A stretch of DNA of 32,113 nt from an uncultured Clostridia bacterium (GTDB lineage Bacteria > Bacillota > Clostridia > TANB77 > CAG-508), in contig CANPWE010000014.1 of NCBI GenBank assembly GCA_947581895.1, positions 1 to 32,113 on the forward strand. The letters run 5' to 3'. The translations under genes were made by a program, and so were the position numbers. The notes under the pieces were generated by a model, which saw only the letters and a list, made by a program, of their open reading frames with translations, was not told where the DNA came from and ran no database searches. Of the stretch, positions 16,099-23,164 are shown in pieces. Numbering within the stretch: the first letter of the stretch is position 1; every line of letters begins with the position of its first letter.

Positions 16099-17919
16099 TT
16101 ATTGAGCTGAATTTCTACGAGCTTCTCTTTCCCTTGTTTTACTATCTAATATAACCTTACGTAATCTAATATTTAAAGGTGTAACTTCAACTAATTCATC
16201 TTCAGCAATAAATTCAATTGCTTTTTCTAATGAAAATTGTAGTGGTGGTACTAAACGAAGTGCATCATCTGAACCTGAAGCTCTTGTATTTGTTAAATGT
16301 TTCTCTTTACAAACATTTATTGCAATATCTTCATTTCTTGAATTTATACCAACTATCATACCTTCATATACTTCAACACCAGCACCTATTAATAATTCTC
16401 CTCTTTCTTGAGCATTATATAATCCATAAGTTACAGATACCCCAGGCTCAAAAGCTACTAAAACTCCTCTTGTTCTTGAAGAAATTTCTCCTTTATATGG
16501 TTCATAACATTCAAAAATACTATTCATTGTTCCTTCACCTTTTGTATCTGTTAAAAACTCTGTTCTATATCCAATTAATCCACGTGCTGGAATTCTGAAT
16601 TCTATTTTTGTATGTCCTATTTCAGCAGGTTCCATGTTTAACATTTCAGCCTTACGTCTTCCTAATTTTTCAATAACTGTTCCTATTGAATCATCTGGTA
16701 CATTTACAACCAATCTTTCCATTGGCTCACTTTTTACTCCATCAATTTCTTTTATTATAACTTTTGGACGAGATACTAATAATTCAAATCCTTCTCTTCT
16801 CATTGTTTCAATTAATACAGATAAATGTAATTCACCACGTCCACATACTTCAAAACTATCTGGTGAATCTGTTTCTTTTACACGTAAACTTACATTTCTT
16901 TCTAGTTCTTTAAATAATCTATCTCTGATATGTCTTGATGTAATAAATTGACCTTCTTTTCCAGCTAGTGGTCCATTATTTACACTAAATGTCATAGAAA
17001 CTGTTGGTTCATCTATATCTACAAATGGTATTTTATCTGGATTATTTATATCACAAATTGTATCTCCTATATTAATATCTGCAATTCCTGATAAAGCTAC
17101 TATATCACCTGCTTTAGCTTCTTCAACTTCTGCTTTTTTTAATCCAACATATGTAAATAATTTTGCAATTTTTCCTTGTCCATTTTTATCTTGTTTACAA
17201 ATAGCAATTGGCATTCCATTTTTGATAGTACCTCTTTCAATTCTACCTACTGCTATTCTTCCTAAATAATCATCATAATCTATATTTGAAACTAATAATT
17301 GAGCTGTACCTTCCATATCACATTTTGGTGGTTCTATTGTATTAATAATTGTATCAAATATACAATGTACATTATCAGTTTCATCTTCCAAATGCATTTT
17401 TGCTATACCATTTTTAGCTGATGCATAAATAACTGGAAAATCCAATTGTTCATCACTTGCATTTAATTCAATAAATAATTCTAATACTTGATCAACTACT
17501 TTTAATGGATTAGCACCTGGTCTATCTATTTTATTTATTACAACTATTGGTTTTAAATTTGCAGCTAAAGATTTTTTTAGAACTTCTCTTGTTTGAGGCA
17601 TTGGTCCTTCAAAAGCATCAACTAAAAGTAAAACCCCATCAACAGTTCTTAAAACTCTTTCAACTTCTCCACCAAAATCAGCATGTCCTGGAGTATCTAC
17701 TATATTTATTTTTATTCCATTATACATAACTGATGTATTTTTAGAAAGAATTGTAATACCTCTTTCTTTTTCCAAATCATTTGAATCCATTACTCTTTCA
17801 GCAACTTGTTCATTTTCTCTAAATACATGGCTTTGTCTTAATAATGCATCTACTAATGTAGTTTTTCCATGGTCAACGTGTGCAATTATTGCTATATTCC
17901 TTATTTTTTCATTATACAT
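16099..17919 (-). CDS. typA: Translational GTPase TypA/BipA
   Basis: TypA is a ribosome-binding GTPase related to EF-G, involved in 50S assembly and stress adaptation. The G domain has AHVDHGKTTLVDALL (G1), DTPGHADFGGEVERV (G3) and NKIDRPGA (G4). The EF-G-like domains and the TypA-specific C terminus follow (GPLAGKEGQFITSRHIRDRL, RGLIGYRTEFLTDTKGEG, LRLVPP). The ORF track extends to 17991, but the extra 24 residues do not resemble the family and overlap the promoter. The ATG at 17919 gives 606 residues, the usual length, and has a GAAGGGA ribosome binding site. It is the first gene of the unit with mutL and tcdA. Confidence 0.97.
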   Translation of the reverse strand: MYNEKIRNIAIIAHVDHGKTTLVDALLRQSHVFRENEQVAERVMDSNDLEKERGITILSKNTSVMYNGIKINIVDTPGHADFGGEVERVLRTVDGVLLLVDAFEGPMPQTREVLKKSLAANLKPIVVINKIDRPGANPLKVVDQVLELFIELNASDEQLDFPVIYASAKNGIAKMHLEDETDNVHCIFDTIINTIEPPKCDMEGTAQLLVSNIDYDDYLGRIAVGRIERGTIKNGMPIAICKQDKNGQGKIAKLFTYVGLKKAEVEEAKAGDIVALSGIADINIGDTICDINNPDKIPFVDIDEPTVSMTFSVNNGPLAGKEGQFITSRHIRDRLFKELERNVSLRVKETDSPDSFEVCGRGELHLSVLIETMRREGFELLVSRPKVIIKEIDGVKSEPMERLVVNVPDDSIGTVIEKLGRRKAEMLNMEPAEIGHTKIEFRIPARGLIGYRTEFLTDTKGEGTMNSIFECYEPYKGEISSRTRGVLVAFEPGVSVTYGLYNAQERGELLIGAGVEVYEGMIVGINSRNEDIAINVCKEKHLTNTRASGSDDALRLVPPLQFSLEKAIEFIAEDELVEVTPLNIRLRKVILDSKTREREARRNSAQ

Positions 17920-17956
17920 TTTTATATCTTCCCTTCTATTTTTATTTAATATTTTT

Positions 17957-17985
17957 ATTGTAGAGTAGTAGATTTTTAATTGCAA
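17957..17985 (-). promoter_or_regulatory. Promoter of typA-mutL-tcdA
   Basis: On the minus strand TTGCAA (17980-17985), a 17-nt spacer and TACAAT (17957-17962) form a sigma-A type promoter 37 nt upstream of the typA ATG at 17919. It rules against the longer ORF start at 17991. Confidence 0.6.
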
Positions 17986-18012
17986 AAACACTAACCTCTA
18001 AGCATTACATTA

Positions 18013-18046
18013 GCCAAGCATTGATATTTTATATCAATAACTTGGC
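18013..18046. terminator. Hairpin between rpsA and typA, possible weak terminator
   Basis: GCCAAG pairs with CTTGGC and, after a small internal loop, ATTGATAT pairs with ATATCAAT around an AAA loop. It sits just after the S1 gene stop at 18055. The minus-strand 3' flank has no immediate T tract (the first T run is about 20 nt on), so termination is likely but not certain; 3' end protection of the S1 mRNA is an alternative. Confidence 0.5.
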
Positions 18047-18054
18047 AACTATTT

Positions 18055-19209
18055 TTATGCTTCTACATTTTCTGAAACATTATTTGAAGCATTATTTGAA
18101 GTATTGTCCATATTATTATTTTGTATATCTTCTATTAATTCATTTGAAGTTCCTTCCAATTCTCTAATAGAAAGCTCAACCTTTTTATTTTCTAAATCAA
18201 TATTAATTATTTTTGCATTAACCTTTTGTCCAACTTTTAAAACTTCTTCTGGTTTTGCAATTCTTTTTTCACTAATCTGAGATATATGTACTAAACCTTC
18301 TACACCATTTGATATTTTTACAAATGCACCAAATGGAGTTAAATTAGATACTTTTACAGTTGCTATATCATTTACTTTATATTTTTCAACAAATAGATTC
18401 CAAGGATTTTCTCCTTTTTTATCATATTCTAATTTTAATCTCTTATTTTCTTTATCAAATTCTTGTATTTTAACTTTTATTTCTTGTCCAACTTGTACTA
18501 TATCACTTGGTTTTTTATCTCTATCCCATGTCATTCCAGAAATATGTAATAAACCTTGAATTCCATCAATATCAACAAAAGCACCATATGAACTTAAACT
18601 AGTTACTGTACCTTTATACATTTTTCCAACTTCTACATTATTCCAAAATTCTGTTTCTCTTACTTGTTTTGCTTCATCTAATAATACTTTTATTGAACCT
18701 ATAACTTTTCTAGATGGTTCATCATATTCAATTACTCTAAATGTAACTTCTTTTCCTTTATAATCTTCTGTTTTTTTATCTCTTGGTATTGCTGATAAAG
18801 ATAATGGAATAAAAATTCTTATTCCTCTATAATCTACTATTAACCCTTTGTCATTTACAGATGTTACTTTTTCAGTAAATGTACAATTATTTTTTACTTT
18901 ACTTTCAAATTCTTGTTTAGCTATTTTTGAGTTAGCTTTTTTAGATGATAAAAGTACATTTCCTAATCCATCATTTAATTTTACTACATCAGCTGTAATT
19001 CTATCTCCAACTTTATATAGTTTAGTAGGATCATCATTTTCACTATAAGAAAATTCATCTCTTGGAATTATTCCATCTGCTTTATATCCTAAATCAACGA
19101 ATATTTCTCCTTGACTATTTATATTAACTATATTTCCTGTTACAGTTTGTCCTACTCTTATTTCTTTTAATGTTTGATTTAATAATTCTTCAAAACTCAT
19201 ATTTTCCAT
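18055..19209 (-). CDS. rpsA: S1 RNA-binding domain protein, ribosomal protein S1 homologue
   Basis: This 384-residue protein has four S1 repeats at about 18-90, 105-172, 194-262 and 278-350. Repeats 3 and 4 carry the best matches (GAFVDIDGIQGLLHIS and GAFVKISNGVEGLVHIS). The tail (about 355-384) is Asn/Ser-rich and probably disordered. S1 proteins bind mRNA and help translation initiation; in Gram-positives the four-domain form may be less essential than E. coli S1, which has six domains. It lies after cmk-plsC, as in many clostridia, but without the ispH that is often next to or fused with it. It has its own strong promoter and a roughly 70-nt leader. Confidence 0.9.
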   Translation of the reverse strand: MENMSFEELLNQTLKEIRVGQTVTGNIVNINSQGEIFVDLGYKADGIIPRDEFSYSENDDPTKLYKVGDRITADVVKLNDGLGNVLLSSKKANSKIAKQEFESKVKNNCTFTEKVTSVNDKGLIVDYRGIRIFIPLSLSAIPRDKKTEDYKGKEVTFRVIEYDEPSRKVIGSIKVLLDEAKQVRETEFWNNVEVGKMYKGTVTSLSSYGAFVDIDGIQGLLHISGMTWDRDKKPSDIVQVGQEIKVKIQEFDKENKRLKLEYDKKGENPWNLFVEKYKVNDIATVKVSNLTPFGAFVKISNGVEGLVHISQISEKRIAKPEEVLKVGQKVNAKIINIDLENKKVELSIRELEGTSNELIEDIQNNNMDNTSNNASNNVSENVEA

Positions 19210-19284
19210 TTTCTCTCTGTTCCTTTCGGTTTACCTAAAATAGGCTTATTTTTTTCTAAGATTTTTAGTCTCTAATAGTTACAA

Positions 19285-19313
19285 ATTATATATTATTTTT
19301 TTACATTTGTCAA
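19285..19313 (-). promoter_or_regulatory. Perfect consensus promoter of rpsA
   Basis: On the minus strand TTGACA (19308-19313), exactly 17 nt and TATAAT (19285-19290) match the sigma-A consensus at all 12 positions. The -35 box lies in the last codons of the cmk-plsC gene and the -10 box just after its stop. It predicts strong, independent transcription of the S1 gene. Confidence 0.85.
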
Positions 19314-20612
19314 CATAACAATATTGTCCATAATCTCTTTTGTTGCTTGTTCTTGAGACTCTTTTTCTTTACCTTTTATTTTATATTTTGACATATCAAT
19401 TGGCTCTCCATAATTTATATATACTTTACTAAATAATTTGAAAGTTCCTGATATACCAACAGGTACTACTGGTTTTCCTGTTTTTATTGCCATAAAAGCT
19501 GCTCCATTTTTTGCTTTTTCATTTTTTTCCATACCATTTCTTGTTCCTTCTGGAAATATGGCTAAAACTTCATTATTTTTTAATGCTTTTAAACATCTTT
19601 TCATAGCTTCTAAATCTTGTGTATTTCTTTTAATTGGTATTACATCAAATAAACGTTCTAACCATCTTAATGGACCAATTCTTCCTAAATCATGTTTTGC
19701 TATAAACCTTACTTTTTCTTTACTAAATACTACAATTGCAACAGCATCTATATAATTTACATGATTTGGACAAATTATAAATCCACCATTTTTACCTGCT
19801 TTTTCTTTATTTTCTTCTCCAATTATCTCTACCCTATAAAAGATTTTATACATTCCTCTTAAAACAACTTTTACTATAGCTTTTACTACTCTTTTTCTTG
19901 TATTATCTGGTCTTTCTGAATATATTTTAGGTTCTAATTTTTTTACCTGTTTTTCTCTTTTTATTAATTTTTTTATTTTTTTAACAACTTGTTTTTGTGT
20001 TAAATTTGTTGTATCAATTACTATTGCATCATCTGCTATTTTTAGTGCACCAATCTCTTTATTTTTATCTATTTCATCTCTTTTTTTCATTTCCTCTAAA
20101 ACTTGCTCATATGTACATTCTATATTTTTAGATTTATTTTGATTATATCTTCTTTTAGCCCTTTCTTCTACATCTGCATCTAAATATATTTTTAAATCTG
20201 CATTTGGAAATACAACTGTTGTAATATCTCTTCCCTCCATTATTACATCCTGAGATTCAGCCATTTTTCTTTGTAATTCAACCATTTTTGTTCTAACTTC
20301 TTTTATTGATGAAACCATAGGGACTAAATTATTTACTGGATTATCCCTTATTTCTTTTGATACATCTTCACCATTTAATTTTACTATTTGATTATCATTT
20401 TCTTTTATTAATTTTATATCAATATTATCTAAAACTTCTTTTATTTTTTCCATATCAGATAAATCAATATTATTTCTTATTATAGCTAATGTTACACATC
20501 TATACATTGCTCCTGTATCTATGCTATTTAATTTCATTTTTTTAGCTAATATAGATGTAATACTACCTTTACCACTTCCAGCAGGTCCATCTATTGCAAC
20601 AACAAACCCCAT
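19293..20612 (-). CDS. cmk: Cytidylate kinase - 1-acylglycerol-3-phosphate acyltransferase fusion (Cmk-PlsC)
   Basis: One 439-residue ORF holds two complete enzymes. Residues 1-220 are CMP/dCMP kinase: P-loop IDGPAGSGKGSIT (8-20), DTGAMYR (32-38), EGRDITTVVFP (126-136) and an RAKRRYNQ lid. A lysine-rich linker (about 210-240) leads to a PlsC acyltransferase at about 245-439, with the NH-x4-D box NHVNYID (283-289), FPEGTR (353-358) and PVVPVGISGT. Cmk makes CDP for nucleotide and CDP-lipid synthesis; PlsC makes phosphatidic acid from lysophosphatidic acid. Separate neighbouring cmk and plsC genes are common in clostridia, and here they are joined in frame without a stop. The linker has the same base composition as the rest, so a sequencing artefact is unlikely. 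The upstream P-loop gene ends 21 nt before it. Confidence 0.92.
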   Translation of the reverse strand: MGFVVAIDGPAGSGKGSITSILAKKMKLNSIDTGAMYRCVTLAIIRNNIDLSDMEKIKEVLDNIDIKLIKENDNQIVKLNGEDVSKEIRDNPVNNLVPMVSSIKEVRTKMVELQRKMAESQDVIMEGRDITTVVFPNADLKIYLDADVEERAKRRYNQNKSKNIECTYEQVLEEMKKRDEIDKNKEIGALKIADDAIVIDTTNLTQKQVVKKIKKLIKREKQVKKLEPKIYSERPDNTRKRVVKAIVKVVLRGMYKIFYRVEIIGEENKEKAGKNGGFIICPNHVNYIDAVAIVVFSKEKVRFIAKHDLGRIGPLRWLERLFDVIPIKRNTQDLEAMKRCLKALKNNEVLAIFPEGTRNGMEKNEKAKNGAAFMAIKTGKPVVPVGISGTFKLFSKVYINYGEPIDMSKYKIKGKEKESQEQATKEIMDNIVMLTNVKK

Positions 20613-20633
20613 TTTAATTCCTCACTTTCTTTT

Positions 20634-21479
20634 TTATATATTACTGTTTTTAGGAATATTTATTCCTTTTGCCATTACATCTATTTTCGAAACATTCATA
20701 GCAGTAAGTCTTTCAATTTCTTTTTTAGCTTTAACTTGAAATTCTTGTAATACATCAATTAATTTTTTGCCATAATTAACTATTACTTCCATATATATTT
20801 CAGTTCCTAAATCTCCTTTATCTACTCTAATTCTAACCATTTTATGTATATATGGTTCTTTATTGGCAAGACATTCAATAATTTGTTTAAAAACATTGTC
20901 TGAAATTGTAAAATTTCCCATATAACTAAAAGTTGGTCTTATTATAGATTTTTCTGAAATGTATGGAGTTTTACCTTTTCCTTTTGATTTAAATATTTGT
21001 AATGGATCTAATAAATATCCTGAAAATTCTTTTTTTATTTCAAAAGTTGGAACTGGAATTACATGTTTTCCTTCTGTTACACGAATTCTTCTGGCATTTT
21101 CCATTTCTTCTTCTGTTGCTACTTCATTTATATAAATAATTCTACTTATTTTAGGTAGCCCAAGGTTTGAAGCAATTTTTTCTACCATTCCATCAGAAGT
21201 TCCTAATATCAAAATTGCAGATGGATTATATTTAATAAAAGCATTTTGCATTTCTTTTTTTTCGTATTCTTCAATAAATAATGCATGTTTTACTGTTTCA
21301 ATTTTAGTTGGTGCCTTTTTTGCTGATGTTCCAGCTACAACTGCATTTCCTTTTATTAATAATCCATCATCAATTATAAAATCTATATCATTTTCTCCTG
21401 CAACCATTTGTGCCCTATAGCTTTTTCCAGTTCCTGATGGACCTACAAAAGCATAGACTCTAATATTGCTAAAATCCAT
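20634..21479 (-). CDS. P-loop nucleotide-binding protein with C-terminal Asp23/Gls24-like domain
   Basis: This 281-residue protein starts with a small P-loop NTPase-like domain: RVYAFVGPSGTGKSYRAQMVA with Walker A GPSGTGKS at 13-20, FIIDDG near 34-39 and AILILGTSDGMVEKIA near 88-103. Residues about 178-275 resemble the Asp23/Gls24 (DUF322) envelope-stress domain: an ISDNVFKQIIECLA helix, then MEVIVNYGKKLIDVLQEFQ and the closing strand VSKIDVMAKGI. There is no signal peptide or membrane segment. The function is unknown to me. It is the first gene of a unit with cmk-plsC, so an envelope- or lipid-related role is possible but unproven. The domain call at the C terminus is from pattern resemblance and needs a profile search. 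Confidence 0.65.
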   Translation of the reverse strand: MDFSNIRVYAFVGPSGTGKSYRAQMVAGENDIDFIIDDGLLIKGNAVVAGTSAKKAPTKIETVKHALFIEEYEKKEMQNAFIKYNPSAILILGTSDGMVEKIASNLGLPKISRIIYINEVATEEEMENARRIRVTEGKHVIPVPTFEIKKEFSGYLLDPLQIFKSKGKGKTPYISEKSIIRPTFSYMGNFTISDNVFKQIIECLANKEPYIHKMVRIRVDKGDLGTEIYMEVIVNYGKKLIDVLQEFQVKAKKEIERLTAMNVSKIDVMAKGINIPKNSNI

Positions 21480-21518
21480 ATAAAATTTTTCCTTTCTCTG
21501 TAAATTTCTGATATGGTT

Positions 21519-21548
21519 ATTATATCACTTATAATAGTTGAAAATCAA
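21519..21548 (-). promoter_or_regulatory. Promoter of the P-loop/cmk-plsC unit
   Basis: On the minus strand TTGATT (21543-21548), an 18-nt spacer and a perfect TATAAT (21519-21524) lie about 40 nt upstream of the ATG at 21479. Confidence 0.6.
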
Positions 21549-21566
21549 GATAAGTAATTATATTTT

Positions 21567-21625
21567 TATATGGAAATTTGGGGACAAAGAATGTTTCAAA
21601 TTCTTTGTCCCCAAATTTTCACATA
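21567..21625. repeat. REP-like long palindrome with GGGGAC/GTCCCC arms
   Basis: AAATTTGGGGACAAAGAAT and its exact complement form a 19-bp stem (21574-21592 with 21600-21618) around a 7-nt loop. The pairing continues imperfectly outward to about 21567/21625. The arms are much richer in G+C than any nearby intergenic DNA. It follows the LRR gene stop and might act as its terminator, but no T tract follows the stem directly on the minus strand. GGGGAC...GTCCCC palindromes resemble dispersed REP elements of Firmicutes. Confidence 0.75.
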
Positions 21626-21637
21626 AAAGTTCTTTTT

Positions 21638-22897
21638 TTATATTTTATTTTTTTTGCTAACCATTATTACTACAATAATTCCAATTATCAAAATTGCTAC
21701 TGCAACTATTACCAATATTATAAATAAAGTGTTTGAGCCTTTATTTTCTTTATTTTCTTTATTTTCTGTTCCATCTATTTCTTCTATACTAATATCATTC
21801 TCTTTTGCATAATCATATGCTACACTACCTTTTTTACAACTAATAGTTACATTTTTACAATTTTCAAAAATATCTGTACCAATTTCAGTTACACTTTCGG
21901 GTATTACTACATTTTTTAAATTGTCACAGCTTTGAAAAGCATATTCATCTATTCTTGTTACACTATCTGGTATTTCTATACTTGTTAGACCACTACATAA
22001 ATGAAAAGTAAAAGAACTTATTCTTGTTACACTCTTTGGTATTTTTATACTTGTTAGACCACTACAGTTATGAAATGCACCTGTATCTATGTATTCCACA
22101 CTATCTGGTATTTCTATACTTGTTAAACCACTACATCCACTAAATGCATATTGACCTATGCCTTCCACATTATCTGGTATTTCTATACTTGTTAAACTAC
22201 TACAGTCACCAAATGTAGATGAACCTATGTAATCCACATTATCTGGTATTTCTATACTTGTTAAACCACTACAACCACTAAAAGCATGGCCTCCTATGCT
22301 TGTTACTTCATCTGGTATTTCTATGCTTGTTAAACCACTACAGTCACAAAATGTTCCCTCTCTTATCTCTGTTATACTATCAGGTATTTCTATACTTTTT
22401 AAACTTCCACACCACCTAAATGCATATTGTCCTAATTTTGTTACACTATCTGGTATTTCTATACTTTTTAAATTTTTACAGTAACCAAATGCATAGTTTC
22501 CTATTGTTGTTACACTATCTGGTATTTTTACACTTGTTAAATTACTACACTCATCAAATGCATAGTCTCCTATTTTTGTTACACCATCTGGTATTTTTAC
22601 ACTTGTTAAATTACTACACTCATCAAATGCATAGTCTCCTATACTTATTATTCCTTCTTCTATTACAACATTTTTAATTTTACCTCTATTTTCTTCACTT
22701 AATTCTTTCTTCCATTTACTAGTTAATTCTCCTTTTCCAGAAAATGTCGCTTTTCCTGCATCATAATCAATCTCCCATTTTACGCCATTACTTTCTCCTG
22801 TAACTACCTCTGCTCTTGTTTGATTTGTCCCTAACACTATTTGTATTGCAAATAAAACCATTACACTTATTAATATTGTTACTATTTTCTTTTTCAT
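21638..22897 (-). CDS. BspA-type leucine-rich repeat surface protein
   Basis: The protein has a signal peptide (MKKKIVTILISVMVLFAIQIVLG, likely cut near TRA-EV), a short N-terminal region (VKWEIDYDAGKATFSGKGEL), then eleven consecutive 23-residue LRR_5 repeats of the form IGxYAFxxCSxLTSIEIPDSVT plus a partial twelfth. A lysine-rich stretch and one transmembrane helix (LFIILVIVAVAILIIGIIVVIM) with a short basic tail close the protein. It should sit on the outside of the membrane, anchored at its C terminus. BspA-type repeats are associated with binding host or bacterial surfaces in gut and oral bacteria; the target here is unknown. The track start at 22915 is wrong: AGAAGGAGG lies inside its first codons and is the ribosome binding site for the ATG at 22897 (419 residues). 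Confidence 0.92.
   Translation of the reverse strand: MKKKIVTILISVMVLFAIQIVLGTNQTRAEVVTGESNGVKWEIDYDAGKATFSGKGELTSKWKKELSEENRGKIKNVVIEEGIISIGDYAFDECSNLTSVKIPDGVTKIGDYAFDECSNLTSVKIPDSVTTIGNYAFGYCKNLKSIEIPDSVTKLGQYAFRWCGSLKSIEIPDSITEIREGTFCDCSGLTSIEIPDEVTSIGGHAFSGCSGLTSIEIPDNVDYIGSSTFGDCSSLTSIEIPDNVEGIGQYAFSGCSGLTSIEIPDSVEYIDTGAFHNCSGLTSIKIPKSVTRISSFTFHLCSGLTSIEIPDSVTRIDEYAFQSCDNLKNVVIPESVTEIGTDIFENCKNVTISCKKGSVAYDYAKENDISIEEIDGTENKENKENKGSNTLFIILVIVAVAILIIGIIVVIMVSKKNKI
22507..22644 (-). repeat. Near-identical 69-bp tandem duplication in the LRR gene
   Basis: Two adjacent 69-bp units (22507-22575 and 22576-22644) differ at about three positions. They encode the first two LRR units, both IGDYAFDECSNLTSVKIPD. 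Other units of the gene differ much more, so this pair is a recent duplication. Confidence 0.85.
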
Positions 22898-22940
22898 TTT
22901 TTTCCTCCTTCTCATTTGTTATATTTTAATAATTTTTTAT

Positions 22941-22994
22941 CTACATATTTTTTATAAAAATGTAGATTCCCCCAATAACTTTATTATCTAACAT
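22941..22994 (-). CDS. Possible 17-codon leader ORF upstream of the LRR gene
   Basis: Between the promoter and the LRR gene is ATG-TTA-GAT ending in TAG after 17 codons (MLDNKVIGGIYIFIKNM). It is preceded by GAAAGGGGGAAG, a purine-rich ribosome binding site. Its 3' part lies in an 8-bp hairpin (ATCTACAT/ATGTAGAT). It could be a regulatory leader peptide or chance; such a short ORF in AT-rich DNA is weak evidence. Confidence 0.25.
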   Translation of the reverse strand: MLDNKVIGGIYIFIKNM

Positions 22995-23021
22995 CTTCCC
23001 CCTTTCACTCATCTTAATTTT

Positions 23022-23049
23022 ATTATAACATTATTATTTTTATATTCAA
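23022..23049 (-). promoter_or_regulatory. Promoter of the LRR surface-protein gene
   Basis: On the minus strand TTGAAT (23044-23049), a 16-nt spacer and a perfect TATAAT (23022-23027) lie about 125 nt upstream of the LRR start, leaving a long leader of roughly 115-120 nt. Confidence 0.55.
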
Positions 23050-23164
23050 GTAAATCTTTATATTTAGCATAAATTAGTTAAAATCAAATATATTATTTAA
23101 GAAGCTTATGTTTTCTTATATAAACTTAATAGTAATATCTTATAATGAAAGGTGTGATTTTTTA

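Noticed and set aside
16218-16598. Plus-strand ORFs opposite typA (also 16634-16951 and 17547-17729)
   Set aside because: These are shadows of an AT-rich coding strand; they are Leu/His-rich without family motifs, while typA on the minus strand is fully convincing.
17920-17991. N-terminal extension of TypA suggested by the ORF track
   Set aside because: It contains the -10 and -35 boxes of the typA promoter, and the added residues do not match the family.
22296-22677. Repetitive plus-strand ORFs opposite the LRR gene
   Set aside because: Their repeats are simply the antisense of the LRR units, and they have no ribosome binding site.
22898-22915. Earlier ATG of the LRR protein
   Set aside because: The codons AGA AGG AGG after it are the ribosome binding site of the next ATG at 22897.
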